DNA of 5,892 nt from contig JAFWAM010000039.1 in assembly GCA_017507595.1 (NCBI GenBank), positions 1-5,892 on the forward strand, in the 5' to 3' direction. Made by a program: the position numbers and the translations under genes. The notes beneath the pieces were generated by a model, which had not been told where the DNA came from, made no database searches, and saw nothing but the letters and a program-made list of their open reading frames with translations. Source of the stretch: Clostridia bacterium (GTDB taxonomy: Bacteria; Bacillota_A; Clostridia; Christensenellales; Borkfalkiaceae). Positions 1 through 5,892 of this stretch are shown here, in pieces (the stretch's first letter is position 1; each line of letters opens with the position of its first letter).

Positions 1-749
1 ATGCTTCAGGGCTTCAGTATGCGGTCAACGGCTGTGCAAACAAACTGTGCGGTATCGTAAACGGTATTGACGTCAAGGCCTTTGACCCTGCAACGGATAA
101 ATCCCTTTTCATGAACTATTCCGTTGACGATTTAGAGGGTAAAAGGGTCTGTAAGAGAGAGCTTCAGAAAATGCTTTCTCTCCCCGTCAGGGACGACGTT
201 CCCGTTATCGGTATGATAACCCGTCTTGTTTCCCACAAGGGTCTTGACCTTATCAAATCGGTCTTTGAGGAGCTTTTAAACGAAGACGTTCAGATAGTTA
301 TTTTAGGCAAGGGCGATGCCGAGTACGAAAATTATTTCCGTTACATGGCAGACGTTTACAAAGGCAAGGTCAGGGCTATAATTGCCTACAACAAGGACAT
401 GTCCTCCAAGATATATTCAGGCTCCGATATGTTCCTTATGCCCTCCAAGTCAGAGCCCTGTGGCCTTTCACAGATGATAGCTTGCAGATACGCAACCGTG
501 CCCATCGTAAGGGCAACGGGCGGTCTTAACGACACTATCGCACCCTTTAATATCGCCCGTGAAGGCGGCAACGGCTTCGTATTTTCTTCCTACAACGCCC
601 AGGAAATGCTTTACGTCATTAAGGACGCGATCTTTACCTACGGCAACAAGCCCGTCTGGAAGGGTATTATGGAAAGGTCTGCAAGGACTGACTTTAGTTG
701 GGGAGTTTCCGCCATCGAGTACGAAAAGCTTTACAACGCTTTAAAATAA
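1..749 (+). CDS. glgA: Glycogen synthase (ADP-glucose), C-terminal half, 5' end cut by window
   Basis: This enzyme transfers glucose from ADP-glucose to the non-reducing end of a growing alpha-1,4-glucan in the cytoplasm (GT5 family, GT-B fold). The reading frame is open from base 3 (first full codon) to TAA at 747-749, giving 248 residues; the family is usually about 475-490, so roughly the N-terminal half is missing. Bases 1-2 belong to a split codon. Visible in order: the inter-domain segment GIVNGID near residues 18-24; the sugar-nucleotide-binding RLVSHKGLDL, with its lysine at partial residue 79; and the signature SEPCGLSQ, with the conserved glutamate at 151 (E377 in E. coli GlgA), followed by ATGGLNDT. 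The distance from that glutamate to the C-terminus (97 residues) fits E. coli GlgA (about 100). An ATG at 111 is internal and is not the start. The glgP gene follows 39 bp later on the same strand, suggesting co-transcription. Identification is firm; the nucleotide-sugar preference is inferred from the family. Confidence 0.96.
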   Translation, partial: ASGLQYAVNGCANKLCGIVNGIDVKAFDPATDKSLFMNYSVDDLEGKRVCKRELQKMLSLPVRDDVPVIGMITRLVSHKGLDLIKSVFEELLNEDVQIVILGKGDAEYENYFRYMADVYKGKVRAIIAYNKDMSSKIYSGSDMFLMPSKSEPCGLSQMIACRYATVPIVRATGGLNDTIAPFNIAREGGNGFVFSSYNAQEMLYVIKDAIFTYGNKPVWKGIMERSARTDFSWGVSAIEYEKLYNALK

Positions 750-780
750 ATTGACTAAGAAAATAACAAACTTACTAAAT

Positions 781-786
781 AGGTGA
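781..786 (+). promoter_or_regulatory. Ribosome-binding site for glgP
   Basis: AGGTGA matches the 3' part of the ideal Shine-Dalgarno sequence AGGAGGTGA and lies 2 bases before ATG 789. Because it pairs with the 5' part of the anti-SD, the effective spacing is acceptable. It decides the start: an in-frame GTG at 783 lies inside this site and would have no ribosome-binding site of its own, so ATG 789 is chosen. Confidence 0.65.
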
Positions 787-788
787 AT

Positions 789-3224
789 ATGAACAAAAAG
801 ATTACGACAAAAGATATGAGTGTCGCTATCTCCGGAAAGCTTTCAAGATTTTTCGGTGTTAGCGTACAGGACGCGACCAAAGAACAGTTATACAAAGCAG
901 TCGTTATGACGGTACGGGACATCCTTTTACAAAAACGCAACGATTACCATCAGACGACGAAAAAGGATCAGAGCAAAAAAGTTTATTATCTTTGCATGGA
1001 GTTCTTACTTGGCAGATCCTTAAAGAACAACGTTTACAACCTCGGTTTAAACAATGCTCTTGAAGAAGCTCTTAAGGGTTTTGGCTCCAGCCTTGAGGAT
1101 ATGTACGAGCTTGAGCCCGACGCAGGTCTGGGCAACGGCGGTCTTGGCAGGCTTGCCGCCTGCTATATGGACGCATTGGCATCACAAAACTATCCAACCT
1201 ACGGCTTTTCCATCCGTTACGAATACGGCCTTTTCAAGCAGAAGCTTGTCGACGGCTGGCAGATGGAGCTTCCCGATGAATGGCTTCCCGGTGGTGAGGT
1301 CTGGCTTACTATGCGCTCAGACAGGGCCTTCCGTGTAAAATTTGACGGCAGGATCGAGGAAGAATGGACCGAAAACGGCATGAAGATCAACCACGTTGAC
1401 GCTACCGAAATCGAGGCCGTTCCCTACGATATGATGATTTCCGGCAAGGACAGCGAAGCCGTTTCCGTCTTGCGTTTATGGAGTGCCCGTTCCACCAAGA
1501 CCTTCGATATGAGGCTTTTCTCTCAGGGCGACTATATGCAGTGTATGAAGGAAAATACCGAGGCCGAGCTTATCACCAAGGTTTTATATCCGTCAGACAA
1601 CCACTTTGAAGGTAAATCTTTAAGACTCAAACAGCAGTATTTACTCGTATCTGCGTCACTTCAGAACATTTTGTTTGATCACTTCAAAAGATACGGCACT
1701 TACGACAACCTTGCCGACAAGGTGGCAATTCACCTTAACGATACCCACCCGGCCCTTTCCGTTCCCGAGCTTATGAGGCTTTTGGTCGACGAGCACGGAT
1801 ATCCTTGGGAAAAGGCTTGGGATATTACCAAAAACACCATTGCTTACACCAATCACACCGTTCTTCCCGAGGCCTTAGAGGTCTGGCAGGAGGATCTGGT
1901 CCAAAGAAGGCTCCCCAGGATCTATTCCATCATCAAGGAGATCAACAAGCGTTACTGTAACGAGCTTTGGCAAAGATTCCCCGGCGATTGGGACAAGATC
2001 AACAGGATGAGCATTATTGCCTACGACAAGGTAAAAATGGCAAACCTTTCGGTTGTTGGCTCCCACAAGGTAAACGGCGTTTCAGCCCTTCACAGCGACA
2101 TTATCAAAAAGTCTATCTTCAAGGATTTTTACGATTACGAGCCTGAAAAGTTTACCAACGTCACCAACGGTATCGCACACCGCCGTTGGCTTTGCCAGTC
2201 CAATCCGGAGCTTTGCTCTCTCCTTAACGAATGCATCGGCGACGGATACGTAAAGGACGCTTCCGTTCTTTCCAAGCTTCGCGCCTTTGAAGACGATGCG
2301 GGTGTTTTATCAAGGCTTGAGGCCATTAAAAAGATTAAAAAAGAACAGCTTGCCAAATACATTGCAAACAAAAACGGCGTTCTTATCGATACCGAATCTT
2401 TATTCGATACCCAGGCAAAGCGCATGCACGAGTATAAGCGTCAGCTTCTCAACGTAATGTATATCATCCATCTCTATGAGGAGCTTAAGGCAAATCCCAA
2501 CAGCAATATGCGCCCCAAGACCTTTATCTTTGGTGCAAAGGCGGCACCCGGCTATTATATGGCCAAGCAGATTATCAAGCTTATTTGCTGCCTGCAGGAC
2601 GATATTAACAACAACCCCGACCCAAGGATCAGGGAAAAGCTCAAGGTCGTTTATCTTGAGGATTATTCCGTAACTATCGCAGAAATGCTCATGCCCGCCA
2701 CCGAGCTTTCCGAGCAAATTTCTCTTGCCGGCAAGGAGGCCAGCGGTACCGGCAACATGAAGTTCATGATCAACGGTGCCCTCACCATCGGTACGGAGGA
2801 CGGCGCAAACGTTGAAATGCACCAGGCGGTAGGCGACGACAATATTTACATTTTCGGTATGCGCGCCCACGAGGTTGACGATTTGTGGTCACGTGGCTAT
2901 GACGCTTCATCATATTACAATAACAACGTTAAAATTAAACGTGTTATCGACAGTATGCGCAAGGGCTATTCAGGGGTAAGCTTCGACTTCTTCGCGGCAT
3001 ATCTTACCACCAACGCCCCCATTGCCGACCCATATATGTGTCTTGCTGACTTTGCGTCCTATCTTGAAACTAAGGAAAGGATCGACGTCGAGTACGAAAA
3101 CAGACCCTTATGGAATAAAAAATCCCTTATCAATATTGCCGAAAGCGGCTTCTTTGCTGCTGACAGGGCTATCAGGGAATACGCTGACAATATCTGGGGC
3201 TTAAAGCAGGTTACCGAAAAATAA
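789..3224 (+). CDS. glgP: Glycogen/maltodextrin phosphorylase
   Basis: This PLP-dependent GT35 enzyme releases glucose-1-phosphate from the non-reducing ends of alpha-1,4-glucans using phosphate, in the cytoplasm. It has 811 residues from ATG 789, a normal length for the classical family (E. coli GlgP about 815), and is intact. Motifs in order: MEFLLGRSL; DAGLGNGGLGRLAACYMD (the glycine-rich loop near the phosphate site); HLNDTHPAL; TNHTVLPEALE with the active-site histidine at 356 (H377 in rabbit muscle enzyme); KRMHEYKRQLLN; AAPGYYMAK; and EASGTGNMKF with the PLP-binding lysine at 658 (K680 in rabbit), then NGALTIGTEDGANVEM. The C-terminus ends with the family-like DRAIREYADNIWG. No extra regulatory domain or signal peptide is seen. 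An upstream GTG at 783 would add two residues but overlaps the ribosome-binding site. It sits 39 bp after glgA, with no convincing promoter between, so the two are probably one operon. Whether it prefers glycogen or soluble maltodextrin cannot be read from the sequence. Confidence 0.97.
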   Translation: MNKKITTKDMSVAISGKLSRFFGVSVQDATKEQLYKAVVMTVRDILLQKRNDYHQTTKKDQSKKVYYLCMEFLLGRSLKNNVYNLGLNNALEEALKGFGSSLEDMYELEPDAGLGNGGLGRLAACYMDALASQNYPTYGFSIRYEYGLFKQKLVDGWQMELPDEWLPGGEVWLTMRSDRAFRVKFDGRIEEEWTENGMKINHVDATEIEAVPYDMMISGKDSEAVSVLRLWSARSTKTFDMRLFSQGDYMQCMKENTEAELITKVLYPSDNHFEGKSLRLKQQYLLVSASLQNILFDHFKRYGTYDNLADKVAIHLNDTHPALSVPELMRLLVDEHGYPWEKAWDITKNTIAYTNHTVLPEALEVWQEDLVQRRLPRIYSIIKEINKRYCNELWQRFPGDWDKINRMSIIAYDKVKMANLSVVGSHKVNGVSALHSDIIKKSIFKDFYDYEPEKFTNVTNGIAHRRWLCQSNPELCSLLNECIGDGYVKDASVLSKLRAFEDDAGVLSRLEAIKKIKKEQLAKYIANKNGVLIDTESLFDTQAKRMHEYKRQLLNVMYIIHLYEELKANPNSNMRPKTFIFGAKAAPGYYMAKQIIKLICCLQDDINNNPDPRIREKLKVVYLEDYSVTIAEMLMPATELSEQISLAGKEASGTGNMKFMINGALTIGTEDGANVEMHQAVGDDNIYIFGMRAHEVDDLWSRGYDASSYYNNNVKIKRVIDSMRKGYSGVSFDFFAAYLTTNAPIADPYMCLADFASYLETKERIDVEYENRPLWNKKSLINIAESGFFAADRAIREYADNIWGLKQVTEK

Positions 3225-3252
3225 TCCGTTTTTACCCATCTTGCCAAAGGCA

Positions 3253-3299
3253 CGCTTATCCTCAAAAATCGGGGATAAGCGGCCTATAGGCCTACTTTT
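3253..3299 (+). terminator. Intercistronic hairpin after glgP, possible terminator, attenuator or processing site
   Basis: A perfect 9-bp inverted repeat, CGCTTATCC (3253-3261) and GGATAAGCG (3273-3281), extends inward through a G-U and a C-G pair to an 11-bp stem with loop AAAAATC. It begins 28 bp after the glgP stop codon. It is not followed directly by a T-run: a second palindrome (3281-3292) and then TACTTTTA come first, so it is not a textbook intrinsic terminator. A small TGCC-AAA-GGCA inverted repeat (3242-3252) abuts it upstream. It could reduce read-through into the GH13 gene or protect the 3' end of the glgP message. The structure is seen; its function is inferred. Confidence 0.5.
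3281..3292. repeat. Perfect 12-bp palindrome GGCCTATAGGCC
   Basis: The 12 bases are identical to their reverse complement. The first G is shared with the last base of the preceding 11-bp hairpin, so the two structures abut. As RNA it could form GGCC-TATA-GGCC followed by TACTTTTA, a short terminator-like stem; as DNA it could be a dimeric protein site. Nothing else in the window decides between these. It lies 27 bp before the GH13 start codon. Confidence 0.6.
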
Positions 3300-3316
3300 A
3301 TACCATATCGAATTAT

Positions 3317-3330
3317 TAAATGTTCATTTA
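3317..3330 (+). promoter_or_regulatory. Start region of the GH13 gene: no Shine-Dalgarno site, ATG within a small inverted repeat
   Basis: The 20 bases before ATG 3320 are A/T-rich and contain no AGGAGG-like stretch, unlike the starts of glgP and tex. An in-frame TAA (3317-3319) directly precedes the ATG, so no longer form is possible. TAAATG (3317-3322) and CATTTA (3325-3330) are perfect inverted repeats separated by TT, placing the start codon in a possible weak hairpin. An in-frame GTG at 3359 has no good site either. I see no credible promoter in 3293-3319. The alternative is a start tolerant of weak SD because the leader is unstructured and A/U-rich. Confidence 0.4.
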
Positions 3331-5128
3331 TAACCCAAATCTTGCCGAGCATAAAACCGTGCGCGGCGCAATCGACACCAAGGAACAATTCAATATCACC
3401 GTCAAATCTGACGCAAAATGGTGCAACCTCCTTATCAAAAAGGATGGGGGCGATTATAAGGTTTACTCTATGGCGCGTAAGCTGCCTCAGGGTGATTTTT
3501 TTGTATGCTTGCAGGGTCTTGAAAGCGGCTTGTATTTTTATCACTTTTTAGCTGATTCCTTCGTCTATGGCGAGGGCTACGACCTTAACGCAAGATTACA
3601 GCCGTACGTTGGCTATAAGGATTATCAGCTGACCGTTTACGACCACGGCTACGCCACCCCCGATCTTTTGAAGGGAGGTTTAATTTATCAGATTTTCCCC
3701 GATAGGTTTTGCAGGGCGGGGGACGCCACCTGTGAAGGAAACAAGGTCTTCCGCAAGGACTGGGGAGGCACACCAACCTACAGAAGCCCCAACGGCATGG
3801 TTCTCAACAACGAGTTTTTCGGCGGTGACTTCAAGGGAATTTCCTCAAAGCTTGACTATCTTAAGGATCTCGGTGTAACGGTTATCTACCTTAACCCTAT
3901 AAGCAAGGCTTACTCGTCCCACCGATACGATACGGGCGACTATCTGACACCCGACCCGCTTCTTGGTACCGTCGACGATTTAAAGGCCCTTATAAAAAAG
4001 GCAGATAGCTGCGGCATAAGCTTTGTTTTTGACGGTGTTTACAACCATACGGGCGCTGACAGTCTGTACTTTAACAGATACGGCAATTATCCCGAAAAAG
4101 GGGCCTATAACACGGTTAGCTCACCTTTTTACAGCTGGTATGACTTCCGTGATCACCCGTACAGCTATCTCAGCTGGTGGAATTTCGACAGTCTTCCCTC
4201 AATAAAAAAGGACAGCGTTGACTATCAAAGCTTTATTACCGAAAAGGTCCTTCCTTTTTATTTTGATATGGGCTTTAAAGGTGTCAGGCTTGACGTCGTT
4301 GACGAGCTTTCCTCTGCCTTCGTTGAGGCCATACGGCGCGTCGCCCAAAAATACGGTGCAGCAGTTATCGGCGAGGTGTGGGAGGACGCCACCAACAAGT
4401 TTGCCTACGGCGAAAGAAAGAAATATTTCTTAGGCAAACAGCTTGACTCTGTCATGAACTATCCTTTAAAGGACGGCATTTGCGACTACCTCCTTCACAA
4501 GGATTCCACCTATCTCGTACACGTTTTGTCAAGCCAGATAAACAACTTCCCCAAATGTGCCCTTGACAGCATAATGAACGTTTTATCCACCCACGATACG
4601 GTAAGGATATTAAACGTTTTGGGAAGAAAGCGTGTGGAAACAAACAAGGACCTTTTAAAAGACCTTGTTTTCACCGACGAGGAATATTTCAAGGGAAGGG
4701 CTCTTCTCAAAATTGCTTACGGCATTCTTTATACGGTCTACGGCACGCCCTCACTCTATTACGGTGACGAGGCCGGTCTTACGGGCGATCTTGACCCGTA
4801 CAACCGCAGGTGCTTCCCGTGGGGAAGAGAGGATCTTGACGTTTTAGACTTTATTAAAAAGCTTGGCTCGATAAGATCGTCTTGCAAGGCTTTTAAAACG
4901 GGGGATCTCAATCTTTTATATTACGATAAAAAGATCCTGGTCTTTGAAAGGCTTGCCGGAAGCGATCAGATAATCGTTGCCGTATCCATGTCGGATACAG
5001 CAGTCAACCTTCGCTTTTCTTCGCCCGTGTCAGAGCTTTTAACCGAATCCTCTCCGTCAGCCCTTCAGAAGCTTGCGGTAAACTCAATTGGCATATATCG
5101 CGGCAAAAACGCAAAAGTCGGCCTATAA
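3320..5128 (+). CDS. GH13 alpha-glucan hydrolase, neopullulanase/cyclomaltodextrinase-like
   Basis: This 602-residue alpha-amylase-family (GH13) enzyme is predicted to hydrolyse alpha-1,4 and possibly alpha-1,6 bonds in dextrins. It has an N-terminal beta-domain of about 110 residues resembling the CBM34-type domain of neopullulanases, then the TIM barrel beginning near LIYQIFPDRF (121-130). Motifs: SHRYDTGDY (around 200-208); region I DGVYNH (238-243); region II GVRLDVVDE with the nucleophile Asp325; region III IGEVWEDA with the acid/base Glu352; region IV STHDT with Asp426. YYGDEAG and RRCFPWGRED follow, then a C-terminal beta-domain from about 520. All three catalytic acids are present, so it should be active. 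No signal peptide is seen, so it is probably cytoplasmic and acts on internal glucan. It lies 95 bp after glgP, which suggests a role on limit dextrins or maltodextrins; that is inference. The subfamily (GH13_20, GH13_39 or a relative) and exact activity (neopullulanase, maltogenic amylase, alpha-glucosidase) cannot be fixed by eye. Confidence 0.9.
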   Translation: MFIYNPNLAEHKTVRGAIDTKEQFNITVKSDAKWCNLLIKKDGGDYKVYSMARKLPQGDFFVCLQGLESGLYFYHFLADSFVYGEGYDLNARLQPYVGYKDYQLTVYDHGYATPDLLKGGLIYQIFPDRFCRAGDATCEGNKVFRKDWGGTPTYRSPNGMVLNNEFFGGDFKGISSKLDYLKDLGVTVIYLNPISKAYSSHRYDTGDYLTPDPLLGTVDDLKALIKKADSCGISFVFDGVYNHTGADSLYFNRYGNYPEKGAYNTVSSPFYSWYDFRDHPYSYLSWWNFDSLPSIKKDSVDYQSFITEKVLPFYFDMGFKGVRLDVVDELSSAFVEAIRRVAQKYGAAVIGEVWEDATNKFAYGERKKYFLGKQLDSVMNYPLKDGICDYLLHKDSTYLVHVLSSQINNFPKCALDSIMNVLSTHDTVRILNVLGRKRVETNKDLLKDLVFTDEEYFKGRALLKIAYGILYTVYGTPSLYYGDEAGLTGDLDPYNRRCFPWGREDLDVLDFIKKLGSIRSSCKAFKTGDLNLLYYDKKILVFERLAGSDQIIVAVSMSDTAVNLRFSSPVSELLTESSPSALQKLAVNSIGIYRGKNAKVGL

Positions 5129-5150
5129 GTCGATTATTTACACGTTTTTG
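5104..5150 (+). repeat. A/T-rich inverted repeat spanning the GH13 gene end
   Basis: CAAAAACG (5104-5111, inside the last codons of the GH13 gene) is the exact reverse complement of CGTTTTTG (5143-5150), with a 31-base spacer. CGTTTTT (5143-5149) can instead pair with AAAAACG (5164-5170) across a 14-base loop, and T5 (5175-5179) follows that stem after CACA. The second pairing is a possible weak intrinsic terminator for the glycogen genes. Both stems are mostly A-T pairs, so stability is low and chance occurrence in an A/T-rich gap is possible. Confidence 0.3.
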
Positions 5151-5162
5151 ACCGTTTAAAAT
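5137..5162 (+). promoter_or_regulatory. Possible sigma-A-type promoter for tex
   Basis: TAAAAT (5157-5162) matches the -10 consensus TATAAT at 5 of 6 positions. The best upstream element is TTTACA (5137-5142), 5 of 6 to TTGACA, but the spacer is only 14 bases against the usual 16-18. Transcription would begin near 5169 and give a leader of about 30 bases containing the tex ribosome-binding site. The A/T-rich background makes such matches easy to find, so this is tentative. Confidence 0.3.
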
Positions 5163-5184
5163 AAAAAACGCACATTTTTCATTT

Positions 5185-5189
5185 AGGAG
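5185..5189 (+). promoter_or_regulatory. Ribosome-binding site for tex
   Basis: AGGAG lies 10 bases before ATG 5200, a strong Shine-Dalgarno site at slightly long spacing. It fixes the tex start and shows that this genome uses SD-led initiation, which makes its absence before the GH13 gene notable. Confidence 0.8.
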
Positions 5190-5199
5190 AAATATCAAT

Positions 5200-5892
5200 A
5201 TGAACATTTTAGAAAGAATAACTAACGAGTTCAATTTACGTCCAAACCACGTTGAAAATATTGTTGAGCTTTTAGATCAAGGCAATACCATTCCCTTCAT
5301 CGCCAGATACCGTAAGGAGCTCACCGGTCACATTGACGACCAGGTTTTAAGGGAGTTTTCCGACCGACTCAACTATTTAAGAAATTTAGAAAAGAGAAAG
5401 GAAGAGGTCCGCTCCGCCATTGAAGACCAGGGCAAACTCACCGACGAGATCGTTGCAAGCCTTCAAAATGCCGAGACTTTAACCGAGGTTGAGGATATTT
5501 ACAGGCCCTACAAGCAGAAAAAGAAGACCCGCGCCACCGTTGCTATTGCTAAGGGGCTGGAACCTTTAGCCGACGTTATTCAGGCACAGGATCAAAGGAC
5601 GGGCAACGTTTCCGACCTTGCCGCACCTTACGTTGACGCAGAAAAGGGCGTTGAAACCTGGCAGGATGCCGTCAAGGGCGCTCAGGACATTATTGCAGAG
5701 CGTGTTTCCGACGATGCAGAGCTTCGTAAAAAGCTTCGCCGCATATTTATGAGGAGCGGCGAAATTTCCTCCAAGTTTGCTAAAGCCGACCAGGAGGGGG
5801 CAGAGGTTTACGAAATGTATAAGGAATACCAGGAAAGCGTTTCCGAGGTCAAGTCCCACCGCGTTCTTGCCCTCAACCGTGGCGAAAAGGAA
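5200..5892 (+). CDS. tex: Tex-family RNA-binding transcription accessory protein, N-terminal part, 3' end cut by window
   Basis: Tex is a conserved cytoplasmic nucleic-acid-binding protein related to eukaryotic Spt6, linked to transcription and gene expression fidelity. The frame is open from ATG 5200 to the window end, giving 231 residues of a family that is usually about 710-780. What is present is the N-terminal helical/helix-turn-helix region; the YqgF-like, HhH and C-terminal S1 domains would lie beyond the window. Family motifs seen: NTIPFIARYRKELTG (29-43); EDIYRPYK (98-105) followed by a lysine-rich stretch and TRATVAIAKGLEPLA; and SHRVLALNRGEKE (219-231) at the cut end. The start is supported by AGGAG 10 bases upstream and by the family-like N-terminus. 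It lies 71 bp after the GH13 gene on the same strand, with a possible own promoter, and has no evident functional link to glycogen metabolism. Identification is firm; the exact physiological role in this organism is not known. Confidence 0.95.
   Translation, partial: MNILERITNEFNLRPNHVENIVELLDQGNTIPFIARYRKELTGHIDDQVLREFSDRLNYLRNLEKRKEEVRSAIEDQGKLTDEIVASLQNAETLTEVEDIYRPYKQKKKTRATVAIAKGLEPLADVIQAQDQRTGNVSDLAAPYVDAEKGVETWQDAVKGAQDIIAERVSDDAELRKKLRRIFMRSGEISSKFAKADQEGAEVYEMYKEYQESVSEVKSHRVLALNRGEKE

Noticed and set aside
111..749. A complete short gene beginning at ATG 111
   Set aside because: The frame is open to the left edge, and the upstream residues (GIVNGID and neighbours) are conserved glycogen synthase sequence, so this is the tail of a larger gene.
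751..780. TTGACT (751-756) as a -35 element for a glgP promoter
   Set aside because: The -10 candidates at suitable spacing (TACTAA, CTAAAT) match only 3 of 6 positions, and transcription would begin at about the start codon.
2400..2870. 156-codon open frame on the minus strand
   Set aside because: It lies wholly antisense to the conserved PLP-site region of glgP, has no recognisable family and no ribosome-binding context noted; it is a by-product of the codon usage of glgP.
3284..3544. 86-codon minus-strand frame reaching into the glgP-GH13 gap
   Set aside because: Most of it overlaps the GH13 coding sequence on the opposite strand, and the product resembles no family I know.
5119..5128. 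CGGCCTATA shared between the GH13 gene end and the palindrome at 3281-3292
   Set aside because: Only nine bases match and the copy at the gene end lacks the second half of the palindrome; a chance match is sufficient explanation.
5566..5859. 97-codon open frame on the minus strand
   Set aside because: It is antisense to the tex coding region, which is clearly the real gene by its conserved motifs.

Overview
The window looks like a chromosomal segment from a low-to-mid-GC Gram-positive bacterium, most likely a gut-type Clostridia member. Support comes from Shine-Dalgarno sites matching the anti-SD (AGGTGA before glgP, AGGAG before tex), a bacterial-type (ADP-glucose) glycogen synthase, and tight same-strand packing. 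The lineage is inferred from general appearance, not from any search.

Layout, all on the + strand: the C-terminal half of glycogen synthase glgA (1-749, 5' end outside the window); a 39-bp gap; a complete classical glycogen/maltodextrin phosphorylase glgP (789-3224); a 95-bp gap holding three abutting inverted repeats; a complete cytoplasmic GH13 alpha-glucan hydrolase of the neopullulanase/cyclomaltodextrinase-like type (3320-5128); a 71-bp A/T-rich gap; and the first 231 residues of the RNA-binding transcription accessory protein Tex (5200-5892, 3' end outside the window). No RNA gene, mobile element, CRISPR array or origin was seen, and no gene-free stretch exceeds 100 bp.

The first three genes form a coherent storage-glucan module. 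GlgA builds alpha-1,4-glucan, GlgP shortens the chains to glucose-1-phosphate, and the GH13 enzyme probably handles the limit dextrins or maltodextrins that GlgP leaves. Tex is a housekeeping gene, probably a separate unit that only borders the module.

The coding content is ordinary and I see no new biological system. The points most worth a second look are non-coding: the stacked hairpins between glgP and the GH13 gene, the lack of a recognisable ribosome-binding site for that gene (its start codon lies in a small palindrome), and competing inverted repeats before tex.
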